Source: Dipteris shenzhenensis (taxonomy: Eukaryota; Polypodiophyta; Polypodiopsida; Gleicheniales). Taken from it: a stretch of 64,000 bases of DNA. Shown here in pieces: positions 42,901 through 52,103 of the stretch. A program made the translations under genes and the position numbers. The stretch's first letter is position 1. Each line of letters begins with the position of its first letter. The notes beneath the pieces are model-generated. The model saw only the letters and a list, made by a program, of their open reading frames with translations, was not told the DNA's origin and searched no databases. The DNA lies in assembly GCA_047967505.1 (NCBI GenBank), contig CM106539.1; one strand, written 5' to 3'.

Positions 42901-43292
42901 ATTGTATAAAAAAAGGTTACAATTATCAATGAAAATTTTCAAAATACAAGATTTTAAAAATAGGCCTTGAACAAAGAGGGTTTATACATAGTAAACCCCT
43001 TGAGACCCCTATAGGACACAGACTAAACTTCTTGTCACCACATAAGCCTTCCACAGTTTGATTGCAATAGTAGACGATCCTTGCTCACCATGTCGTTGGA
43101 ACTAAGAAAGTCTCGAGGGAGGGTATTCCAATGAGAGAAGTGGCAGGGGGCCACTTGCCACCTTGGTGCCACTTCCCTCTCAAGAAAGTTGTCATTAGAG
43201 GACTTTTCCTATACCACCATAATTGTGAAGTAGTAGTAGTTCTAGGGAACAAAATCTATGTTTTGTCTGGCCATACTGTGGCCCACTAATAA
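39999..43292. other. Interval without a supported gene
   Basis: No protein family recognised. At 41,995-42,110 a TCCTCTAATCCTCACTTCAA minisatellite repeats about five times. The open frame there (41,895-42,203) is low-complexity Ser/Thr/Pro. Confidence 0.5.
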
Positions 43293-43436
43293 ATGTGTGC
43301 GACCTCGACGATCAAGTTGGACTAATTGCTCTTTTGTCTAACGCAAATGCTCATTAGATAGAGAATGTGTGCCACCTCGAAGATCAAGTTGGACTAATTG
43401 CTCTTTTGTCTAACGCAAATGCTCATTAGATAGAGA
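43293..43436. repeat. 72-bp perfect-like tandem duplication
   Basis: The unit starting ATGTGTGCGACCTCGACGAT occurs at 43,293-43,364 and 43,365-43,436 with about two differences, so the duplication is recent. Confidence 0.9.
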
Positions 43437-43876
43437 GCCCAAGGTCGCAAAGCCATCCAAGGTGGGATAAAGTCATCTTGGGTCTCAAGAAAGTCCTCCC
43501 AAGGGGACTAGTTTCGCTCAGAGGAGTAACTTTGAACTGTAGTAGTAGTTCTAGTCGGTGGGGCGGTAACAAAATCTCTGGTTACCTCTCTTTCCATTCT
43601 AGTGTTTTGCAGCAACTTGCCCAACTTGAACCTCCACCGCCTTCCATTCTGTCGCCCATTTCAGCATTCAATTCTAAGCTCTTGCTTCTATACACTACGT
43701 AGACATAGTCGTCGTCTTCTCTCTCACATCACCTCTACAGTGCTCCTCTTTCTCCTACGTACACATCTTTCTTCTTCTCAGCTCTCGACACACCACCGTG
43801 ATCCTCTCCTGCTACCTTCATGGCTTGTTTTAAGGTTCCCTTTCATCATCATCCCTCCAACATAGCCCCCCGCAGT

Positions 43877-43885
43877 CTATAATAG
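43877..43885 (+). promoter_or_regulatory. Candidate TATA-like element of the LBD gene
   Basis: CTATAATAG lies about 65 bp before the probable first splice donor at 43,950 and after a long pyrimidine-rich stretch. It is only a positional candidate. Confidence 0.3.
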
Positions 43886-43949
43886 CGCCGGCTTTCCATC
43901 CCTTTCTCTTTCACCTCTTCCTATCGCTTGTTTCCGCAGCGCCGTTGAG

Positions 43950-44369
43950 GTGAGCCCAAATTACCCAATCCAGAAGTTTATTTGTCATCCCAGACTTCCA
44001 GCCTCGGAGTTGCTTGACACGGTCAGCAGAAGGCTTTGAGAGCTTTACTGTCAGGTGCTAGCTACCCTGGCCCGAACATATCTTGTAGGTCTTCAAGCCC
44101 GTGATTTGATATTATAGCCTGCCTCACAGCTCGTCGGAACCAGAGAAGTGTTCGTGAGATAGATGACATCCGGCATCTCTCAGGACCTCGATCCAGGCCC
44201 AACGATGTCTTCTCCGTCTTCTAGGTCCTCAAGTACTTCATTTGATGTTGAGGAATTTTTTTGCGATAGATGACCTGAGGACGTTCACTCTGACATCATA
44301 TGTCGACCCTGTACGCTTCTAATTCTAGCCACCGGGAACTGATCAGAACGATTTACGGTTTGTGTGCAG
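43950..44369 (+). other. Probable 5'UTR intron of the LBD gene
   Basis: The donor GAG|GTGAGC at 43,950 and acceptor TTTGTGTGCAG| ending at 44,369 bound a 420-nt stretch that would place the coding ATG 43 bases into the next exon. Inferred from splice signals only. Confidence 0.4.
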
Positions 44370-44412
44370 CTCAGCAGGGAATGCTCCAAGGAAAGAAGTA
44401 GAATACGAAAAG

Positions 44413-45036
44413 ATGACGGGAAATAGTACAGGCACAACACAAGCGTGCGCAGCCTGTAAATTTCAACGCAGAAAATGTTCTCCTGACTGTCCATTGGCAC
44501 CGTACTTTCCCCCGGACCAACCAAAACAGTTTTTGAACGTACATAGGCTCTACGGAGTGAGTAACACGTTGAGGATATTGAAGCAAGTGGATCCGTCAAA
44601 GAAAAACGATGCGATGAAATCTATTGTATACGAAGCGGATGCACGCGAAAGGGATCCTGTTCACGGTTGTTATGGGGTGATAACGGTCCTGCAAACGCAG
44701 GTCGAGATGCTTCGAGAGGAGCTAGAACTGGTCAGGAATCAAGTGCATATCTTGGAGCAACAACAGATCGCCTACTATAATCAGCAGCAGCTACATTCGC
44801 TCGTATCGGGAGTTTCTAATCATATGACGACTTCCACACCTTGGCTTTATCAGTATATGCCAACTTCTCCTCAATACATGTCCGGAGTGGAGGCGCCTGG
44901 CCTCTTGAAGCCAGCTATGGAATTTCGGCCGAGCTTTGATATTGCGAGGCTGGAATACGACCCAAGGCATACTACCTTCCGAGAACCCGCCAAGGAAGCC
45001 TACGAATCTACGAAGGAGGCTTACGAATCCAGGTAG
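44413..45036 (+). CDS. LBD: Class I LOB-domain (LBD) transcription factor
   Basis: A 207-residue intact protein from the first ATG. The plant-specific LOB domain is complete: the Cys block CAACKFQRRKCSPDC (CX2CX6CX3C), the GAS block (FLNVHRLYGVSNTLRIL ... DARERDPVHGCYGVI) and a leucine-zipper-like coiled coil (LQTQVEMLREELELVRNQV), which marks class I and mediates dimerisation. The Cys block contacts DNA. The wording (KFQRRKC, PYFPPDQPKQFLNVHRLYGVSN) is closest, from memory, to the LBD22/LBD27 type; subclass assignment is tentative. The C-terminus is Gln- and Tyr-rich and ends with two copies of KEAYES. No intron lies in the coding region; a 5'UTR intron is likely. This is the only gene in the window that looks intact and host-derived. 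Confidence 0.92.
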   Translation: MTGNSTGTTQACAACKFQRRKCSPDCPLAPYFPPDQPKQFLNVHRLYGVSNTLRILKQVDPSKKNDAMKSIVYEADARERDPVHGCYGVITVLQTQVEMLREELELVRNQVHILEQQQIAYYNQQQLHSLVSGVSNHMTTSTPWLYQYMPTSPQYMSGVEAPGLLKPAMEFRPSFDIARLEYDPRHTTFREPAKEAYESTKEAYESR

Positions 45037-46490
45037 CTTGGTCTTTTACTTTCTCCTAGAGCAACATCTTTTCCCATGTGATTTGATTACCGATCAAGGA
45101 AAGGCTTCATATCGCAGCATTTTGTTGATATCAGACATCTGGGCCTTTTGGGTGACTGTTAACTTCCAGTTGAGTTCTCTGGAGTGCCGAAGTTTGCGGT
45201 TGTTCTAAGTTGAGTCGCACTTTCCTGTGGTGTGGCCAGTGCCGAGTCGTCTCTCAAGGATGCACAGTCGACGCTGGAGCATGACGAATTGGAGAGTGCG
45301 GCCGCTCTTTTCACCCTCACCGCGAGTCATAATTGAGATTTAGTACCCATCGTAAACATCCCTGTGCAGGAGAACTGATTTTGTCACCTTTTCTTCAACA
45401 CCTAGAGCGTTTAAGATTTCAGCAGGTTGTAACAATTGTAGAGCTATGCCCAACATTGTAATTACGAAGAGACAGTAGGAGAGTATAATAACACTATAGA
45501 AGGGGACTACTAAACCGTGAGTTTGTGACCCCATAGAATTGTAGGCTAGCGAAATCATTTTCAGGTAGGGTAGCAATCTGCATTTTCATGTTGTGAACAC
45601 TGGAGCGACTATTTTTAAAGTTTGCTCACTGCTCATCATCGTCCCTGGTTTTGCTTTCACATATAAATTTGTTTAATGTGGGGATAGTAAATGGAGAAAT
45701 TGGCCAAGGGCACTTGCAAGGCTGCCAATCATAGGTGGAGTGCATGTGTTGGAAAACAAATAGCAAAATGTATTTCACACTATTAACTGCAGTCCTATAA
45801 TTTTTCTCAATCTCATGAAGGTTTCGTCTACCGCAACAAGCATTAAATCATAGTTTAAGATAAAAGAATTTATTGCACTGGAAGTTTAAAATACTATTTG
45901 TGCTGCAGTATGCTTGGTTGGATTTTCATAAATTTTAGTTGTTTACTTTCGAAGGATCAAATCAATTTATTTTGACCTTGAGAATTTTAAAATCTTAAAT
46001 CTGTGCAGCCGTAGATGAGAGAATGGACATGATGCAAAGGTGTTCTGATTGACTTAGAAATCCGAGAATGTGAGGATGCCATTCACAAAACGCTCGGAAG
46101 GCAAGAGGTCGCAAGGCCATGTTCCTTTAACCTCCCGCTTGGAACTCATCAATTGAATTGCGCTCCCCTCGCCTTCCTGTCATATAGCTTGTTAACAATT
46201 TTCGGACCGTGGAGGACAGATTTATTATGCACTCTCTGTCACACATATCAGGCTTGTCTTAGTTTAGGTTTAAAAGAGGTTTGTTAGCCCTCTCATCCAG
46301 GCCTTCACGCTCTTCTTTCCTAGCTAAATTTTTTATTCTCAGATTAAAAGAGCGGCTCTCATGAATTTAAGCTCAGCATTCAGCCATTTTTGGAGTATGC
46401 TTTCTCCTTTGCTTATATTATTACGTGCACAGGCTTAGGTCTGCCATCAACTTGAAGTGTCTTCAGTCCAAGTTTTGGCCGTTCCTAAAA
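45037..46490. other. LBD 3' flank, no further gene
   Basis: The 3' untranslated region of the LBD gene should lie in the first several hundred bases. No other feature is supported. Confidence 0.5.
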
Positions 46491-46800
46491 AGATCTGGAT
46501 CCATCTGTAAGCTTGTATGACCCCTTTAGAAACCCTGAAGTCAACCTACCGTAGCCGAATGTCCAGTCTTGGGAATGTGGATCACTATGCCCATTCTAAA
46601 CTTGTTCTCAGACATACATGTTCAATCTTGCAAGTTTGAAGATCCATGTGGATCCATCTATAGGCTTGTATGACTTGCAGAAACCCTACAGTCAACCTCC
46701 GCAGTGGAAGGTCCAGTCTTGGGAATGTGGGATCACTATGCCTACTCTTAGACATACGTATGTGTTCAGTCTTGCGGCTTTGAAGATTCCCCATCTCCAT
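46491..46800. repeat. About 156-bp imperfect tandem duplication
   Basis: GGATCCATCTGTAAGCTTGTATGA near 46,496 recurs as GGATCCATCTATAGGCTTGT near 46,652. TCCAGTCTTGGGAATGTGG and AGACATACATGTTCAATCTT are repeated likewise. It lies just outside the left inverted repeat of the large transposon. Confidence 0.75.
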
Positions 46801-46922
46801 TGCCTTACTACGGCTGCATATGATGATGTAGGTGAATTGGCTAGGCATTCACCACCTTCTTCTCCAGCAATTGTCCTGTACATAAACATTATATGTATAA
46901 CTGGGCGACCTTGCTTGCTGCT

Positions 46923-46955
46923 GCATTAGGAAAAAAGGGAGCTCATTTTGGGGCC
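46923..46955 (+). repeat. Left terminal inverted repeat of the 10-kb element
   Basis: 33 bp that match the reverse complement of 56,942-56,974 except for one A/G length shift. The shared core is GGGAGCTCATTTTGGGGCC, preceded by GCATTAGG. If the target site is TA, the element proper starts at 46,929. Confidence 0.9.
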
Positions 46956-47420
46956 TTTTACGGTTTGGAAAAATAAGCTCTCAACCAATCAATAGAGGGC
47001 CAACGTAACATTGGAAATTCACGAAAATAAGAGAGAATAGAAAAAAGAAACAAAATACTTTATGTAGGTACAAGCGTGCTACATTAATGTGGAGATTGGT
47101 TTTTTATTCTCACAAGATCTTTGGACATGAAGATAGAATCTAGTCTGACATTTTATCAGACTAGGGCCTTCCCGCTTCCACCTTCCTTTGAACTTTGAAA
47201 TGTTGTGCTGCCTTTCCTTCGAAAGGTCTACCATGATTCTACACCACTGCCTCATTGTGCAGCAGCCTCTTCTTTTCCAAAACTGCTCCCTTGATCCTGT
47301 TTGGCATAGAGTAAGATGTTTCTTGTTAACTGTCTGTCTGCACACTTTCTCTTTCTTGAAACTTCAATTTGTTATCTTGTTTACATTACTTTGCTGCTGA
47401 TACAGATTCACAAGGTCTCC

Positions 47421-47861
47421 ATGGTGAATAAAAACCATGGCCGTTCTTGTGGAAGACGCTCTGTGGATGATAATGCTATGAAGGCAGAATTATACCACAC
47501 ATCCTTACCCCGTCGACCTGCTGCTTCTATTTCTTCGGTAGAGAATTTAAGTACAGTCAAAACGGAAGGAACTTGGGAAAGGTTTAGTGTTTCGAAAGGA
47601 GCATGGGTGCTCATGCAACCTAGCAAAAGAGAAAGACCCCAAATAAAAAACATTTTCTTGGCGTCAGGGAAGGGAAGAGTACGAGATTTTAAAATCACCA
47701 GAGGGAAGATATCGGTGAAAGAAGTTTTGATTCAACATGTGTACATGCATAAAGAACTTGTCTTGCGAGACTATCCAAATGATCTTCTGCAACACAGGCC
47801 TAATTGTATATTTTTCTATTGTGGTTTTTTTCTTTACGAGGTGTATGGATTTTTAAGATGA
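47421..47861 (+). CDS. Small hypothetical protein inside the transposon
   Basis: A 146-residue open frame from an ATG shortly after a good acceptor (TGCTGATACAG|ATTCAC at about 47,405), so an upstream exon may exist. It is basic in the middle (KRERPQIKNIF, GKGRVRDFKITRGK) with a hydrophobic end (IFFYCGFFLYEVYGF). I recognise no domain. It lies between the left inverted repeat and the 3' end of the histone-fold gene, which is transcribed towards it. It could be an element gene, an exon of one, or chance. Confidence 0.3.
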   Translation: MVNKNHGRSCGRRSVDDNAMKAELYHTSLPRRPAASISSVENLSTVKTEGTWERFSVSKGAWVLMQPSKRERPQIKNIFLASGKGRVRDFKITRGKISVKEVLIQHVYMHKELVLRDYPNDLLQHRPNCIFFYCGFFLYEVYGFLR

Positions 47862-48162
47862 AGCTTTCTTTCTTTGCTTATTGACATTCTTGTGTTGTTT
47901 TATTTCATATTTATATCCTTCATCGTATGAGACATGGCAAAACATCGATTGTATTATCGATTGTATTCTGGGATTTATAGATGTTTTGCATGGATCGATA
48001 GGAGAACAACAATACCAAGGTCGATGTCTAAAAAAGAGCTAGCTCAATCAGGTGGTTGGAAAGATATGTTAGAAACTGTTAACATCTGAACAAAACAAAA
48101 TTATTGAATAAGTTCAAAGGCATAAAATGATATAGACATCAGTAGAGGGAATGACTTTTTAC

Positions 48163-49589
48163 CTCTAGATTTACTGGCTCTATTGAATCCAAAAGAGAGA
48201 CATTAGGAGGACAGTGATCCAATGCATCTAGAATCCTTCTAACACAACTGCAATACATATAATTTAGTTAGTATGAAATCAAAATAATGAAGTTTGAAGT
48301 TAAAAAAAGCACACACACCACATACAATTTCAGCTCTCTGTGTGTGTTTTTAAGAGAGTTGAATATAAAGCATTGCTTCTACTGGATGTCAATAGAAACA
48401 AAACTCCAGTGGTCACTGCGTAAGGAAAAAAGCATTAAGAAATCAAAGGCTACAAGAGTTCTCAATCTTAAAGAAGAATCCCAAAAGAAGTAGTCACCCA
48501 CATACCTGTTATGGTATGGAAGTAGCAAAACATCGATAACTTCAAAATTGCAGTGTCTGAACCAGTTGGAAATACCGATGGGAGTTTCCTTTCATCTCTT
48601 AACTTAGAAGAAATGGCAAGATCAATTTAAATATGAACTGTATGCTGTACAGAGTGGTGAAGCTAGCTTCTCATCATGCTGCATGGGGCCAAAAAATAAT
48701 TAGGGTAGGGTATAAAGGAGGTGCAAGGAGGATTGTTTTGCAAACAAATGTAAAATAATAGACACTTACTAGAGCATTGCAAGAATGATAGTATCGGAGC
48801 AATACTCATTCTTATGAGCCAATGCTGCCAAGCATGGTTTTGTCAAGTCAAAATCATTCACTGAAGTTTCATCCTCAATATGGACAACTATAGTAGGGCG
48901 CAGCTCCTGCAACCTTCTTTGTATCTGCAGCTTCCTCTTTCCAGTCTCCACATCTATAACAGATTTTGATTCTTTTATTTGCTGCTTCAGTGACTCCTCA
49001 TAAGCAGCCTTCCCTCTGGTGTTCTTTGAGTGGGTTACTTCAACAACCTTAACCTCATCTACCTTCAACTTCCTTGTAGGTGGAATTAATAATATGTCTC
49101 TCATCTTTATGTCTTGCCATTCCACAGGATGAACAAGCTTGTCATACATCCATCTCACTCTGGACAAAGTGTTGAAGTCTTTGGCCATCAGAGTCACCCT
49201 GTGAGCATGGGCTGCTACCAGCATTGCATCTTCAAAATATTTTTCCAAGTAATCCTCTGCCATTTCCTGTAAGGAAAGAATGGCAGTCCTGTTCCATTTG
49301 AACCCAAGTTGCCAACTATCACATATGTCTTTCACCAGTCTTTGAAAAGGTGCCTTGGGGATTTCAAAGCCTATAGCTTTTTGTTGCTTTCTGATCTCCT
49401 TAGCACACTTGCACCATGTTTCAATCTCTTGGCCTTTTGCTGGAGCAGGCTCATTGACTTACCCTTCTTGCCATGTGCACCTCTTTCCTTTGGAGGCACA
49501 CTAAATTTCTTGGTACCTGCCCCAGCTGCTGTTGCTACAAGCCCTGGCCCTTTGCCAGCTTTCCTTGCAATTAACTTGGTTCTTGCCAT
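48163..49589 (-). pseudogene. Histone H3/CENH3-like fold fused to Ulp1-like (C48) protease domain
   Basis: ATG at 49,589. The tail MARTKLIARKAGKGPG keeps the H3 ARTK and ARK marks (Ser10 is Ala). A 23-nt GT-AG gap (49,440-49,462) restores the frame into a full histone fold: KEIRKQQK, PFQRLVKDI (73-81), AILSLQEMAEDYL (95-107) and DAMLVAAHAHRVTLMAKDF (113-131). EDYL, RVTLM and KDF favour CENH3 over canonical H3. A charged linker (140-235) leads to a Ulp1-like domain: YCSDTIILAML, then small exons at 48,651-48,678, 48,506-48,588, 48,326-48,415 and 48,163-48,247 with perfectly matching phases. They read ISNWFRHCNFEVIDVLLLPY, HNSDHWSFVSIDIQ and KQCFIFNSL. HW supplies the protease His, while NSL replaces the usual DSL. 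TAG stops at 48,663-48,665 and 48,379-48,381 break the copy. A further exon from 48,085 would end QPPD then TGA, where the family's DCG Cys motif is expected; no Cys motif is found. Confidence 0.8.
49440..49462 (-). other. 23-nt intron-like GTAAGT...CAG gap in the histone-fold gene
   Basis: Between the H3-like tail and histone fold the reading frame shifts. Removing exactly this segment (GTAAGT at its 5' end, CTCCAG at its 3' end) joins KK to AKGQEIETWCK in frame. It is far shorter than normal plant introns, so it may instead be a small insertion with chance splice-like ends. Confidence 0.45.
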
Positions 49590-49602
49590 CACTCTGACAA
49601 AC

Positions 49603-50480
49603 TGCATACAAAGCAATGGAAAGAGATTATAGCCATGGAGAACATGGTATGACACAAAAAGACAATGACAGGGGTGGATGAAGCAACATTGACAATTTTG
49701 TAATAAAACGCGATATGGACAGTTTGAAATTCCTAACAGCTCGAAATTACGTTTTCCTACAAATACCTGAAGTGACATGCTGGTGCATTCCTACAGTGAT
49801 TTCTCTATCTTTACAAGTAAATACAATATGAATTGAGTCTATGCAAGGAGAGTACAGCCATGGACAACTATGAAAGTCACAAAACTAGAATGACAGGGGT
49901 GGATGAAGTAACAGTTCAATATTTGCAACAAAACGGGATTTTGGCTGTTTAAAATTCCTAAAGTCTTCTCCTTGCATTTTCCTGCAAATTCATGAGGCAG
50001 CATGCTGGAATATGTCTTCAGTAATTTCAAGGTGTTTGCATGTCCATGCAGGATGGATTAAGTCTATGGAAGGCAAGAAGTGTGCACAGACTGAAGGAAG
50101 AACCCATAAGCACAGTTATACCCTCACATGCAATTATCACACTTGAAGATCTGTATTCCTACAGTGATTTCTCTGCCTTTACAACTAAATAAAATATGGA
50201 TTGAGTTTATGCAAGGAGAGTACAGCCATGACACAAAACCACAATGACAGGGGTGGATGAAGCAACAGTTCAATATTTGCAACAAAACGCGATTTCAGCT
50301 GTTTGAAATTCCTAAATCCTTCTTCTCACATTTTCCTGCAAATTCATGAGGCAACATGCTGCAACATGCCTTTAGTCATTTCGATGTGTTTGCATGTCCA
50401 TGCAGAATGGATTGTTTCTATGGAAGGCAAGAAGATTGCAGAGACTGAGGGAAGAACCAATAAATACTGACCTGAAAGCT
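49603..50480. repeat. Three diverged repeat units upstream of the histone-fold gene
   Basis: Units starting near 49,603, 49,852 and 50,220 share ATGACAGGGGTGGATGAAGC, AACAAAACGCGATTT, TTTTCCTGCAAATTCATGAG and CTACAGTGATTTCTCTGCCT. Related pieces (AACAAAATGCGAGGAGAGTG, CGTTTTCCTGCAAATTCCTG) reappear at 51,890-52,170 just before the divergent acidic-protein gene. The repeats therefore span the intergenic region between the two cargo genes. Confidence 0.8.
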
Positions 50481-50672
50481 ATCTGTGGGTGTGCTGTGCT
50501 GTTGATGAATACCCTGTGCTGGGAATGAACCTATGCTGCTGGTCAGGATACTGATGTTGTAGAGTAGGGAGGTAGGGAGGCAAGAGAGCTAAGACTGGAG
50601 GGCCGAGACAGGATAGATTAAATAGGAGGGAAAAGATCAGTGCAAAATACAAACAAGGCAGCTAGTAAATCC

Positions 50673-50708
50673 CACACGTGTGGAATGGAGTCGTTTTTCA
50701 CACGTGTG
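50673..50708. promoter_or_regulatory. Paired CACACGTGTG palindromes (G-box type), copy 1
   Basis: CACACGTGTG at 50,673-50,682 and 50,699-50,708, 26 bp centre to centre. CACGTG is the core bound by plant bHLH and bZIP factors. It lies between divergent genes, so it may be a shared enhancer; this is inference from sequence and position. Confidence 0.55.
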
Positions 50709-51328
50709 GATGGGACCCAGAGCTCTTGGAGTTTGAAACTTGGCACATGTGAAAGGGACACTTTTTGCCTTGGAACTTGTGCCATTCATGATTTCATAAT
50801 CAGTTCCATAACCACTCTTCCCTCCCTTGCCTCCCAATCTTTCATCCCTGCCAGCACCCTCCCATCATCCTTTTCCTTCCCTCTTGGATCCCTTCCTACC
50901 CACCACACTCCATCCAGACTACAACCTGCCTGAAGACTACTACCACTGCCAGAGCTCCACGTTACCAAGGCTGCAGCTCAAGTTTGGGAGAGAGCAGGAG
51001 ATTCACAGGAAAAGAAAGGTCAAAGTTCTAGATTCTTTTCAATGTTTTTTTATATATATTTCTTCCATCCATAGACTTCTTGATGTCCAGATATCTTGGT
51101 AATTTCCATCCACCACATCCCATATCCCATTTTCCACTGTTTGGGTGTGTTGTGCTGCTGATGAGTACCCTGTGCTGGGGATGAACCTGTGCTGCTGGTC
51201 AGGGTGTTGATGGTGCAAAGTACGGAGGTAGGGAGGCAAGAGAGCTGAGACGAGAGGGCCGACACAGGAGAGATTAAACAGGAGGGAAAAGATTAGTGCA
51301 AAATACAAACAAGGCAGTTGCTAAATCC

Positions 51329-51365
51329 CACACGTGTGGAATGGAGTCGTTTTTTCACACGTGTG
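51329..51365. promoter_or_regulatory. Paired CACACGTGTG palindromes, copy 2
   Basis: CACACGTGTG at 51,329-51,338 and 51,356-51,365, 27 bp apart. The boxes are conserved although surrounding sequence has drifted and gained indels. Confidence 0.55.
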
Positions 51366-52103
51366 GGTGGGACCCAGATCTCTTGGAATTTGAAACTTGG
51401 CACATGTGAAAGGGACACTTTTTTCCTTGGAACTTGTGCCATTCATGATTTCATAATCAGTTCCAAAACCACTCTTCCCTCCCCTACCTCCCAATCTTTC
51501 ATCCCTGCCCTGCCTCCCAATCTTTCATCCTTTTCCTTCCCTCTCTGATCCCTTCCTACCCAGCACACTCCATCCAGACTACAACCTGCCTGAAGACTAC
51601 TACCACTGCCAAATCTCCAGGTAACCAAGGCTGCAGTTCAAGTTTGGGAAAGAGTAGGAGATTCACCAGTGCAACTCCAACAGCATGGAAAAGGAAAAGA
51701 AAGGTTAGAATTCTAGATACTTTTCAATGTTTTTTGACATATATTTCTTCCATCCATAGAATTCTTGATGTCCAAATATCTTCACTCAGCTCCACCCTTC
51801 TTGTTACATATTCAATTTATACTGTCTAAGAATCTGGTAGATCACCCTAGAATTTAATTGGAGATGGATATGAATAGAACCTAGAAGTTTGCAAAAAAAT
51901 GCGAGGAGAGTGCTTTATCCATCTCTAGATAGCCCATATCGCATTTTGCTACAAATTCCTGTTCTCGACACATTCCTCATGAAAAGCTTCACTCAGCTCC
52001 AACCTTTCTCTTGCATATCAATTCATACTATCTAGGAATCTATGAGATGATCCTAGCATTGATTTGACATGGATATCAACAGAACTGGAAAATTTGCAAC
52101 AAA

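Larger units (their letters stand above)
50483..51830. repeat. Tandem duplication, about 656-bp unit, in the divergent intergenic region
   Basis: Copy 1 is about 50,483-51,138 and copy 2 about 51,139-51,830. Matching landmarks are GTGCTGTGCTG...TACCCTGTGCTGG, TGCAAAATACAAACAAGGCA, the paired CACACGTGTG boxes and CATCCAGACTACAACCTGCC. Copy 2 has short insertions near 51,510 and 51,670. Confidence 0.9.

Noticed and set aside
43478-43865. Open frames upstream of the LBD gene
   Set aside because: Pyrimidine-rich 5' flank with Ser/Leu-rich translation and no domain; more likely promoter or leader sequence.
47079-47345. Minus-strand frame considered as the missing Cys-motif exon of the Ulp1-like domain
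   Set aside because: No D-C-G motif and no phase-compatible splice path from the preceding exon.
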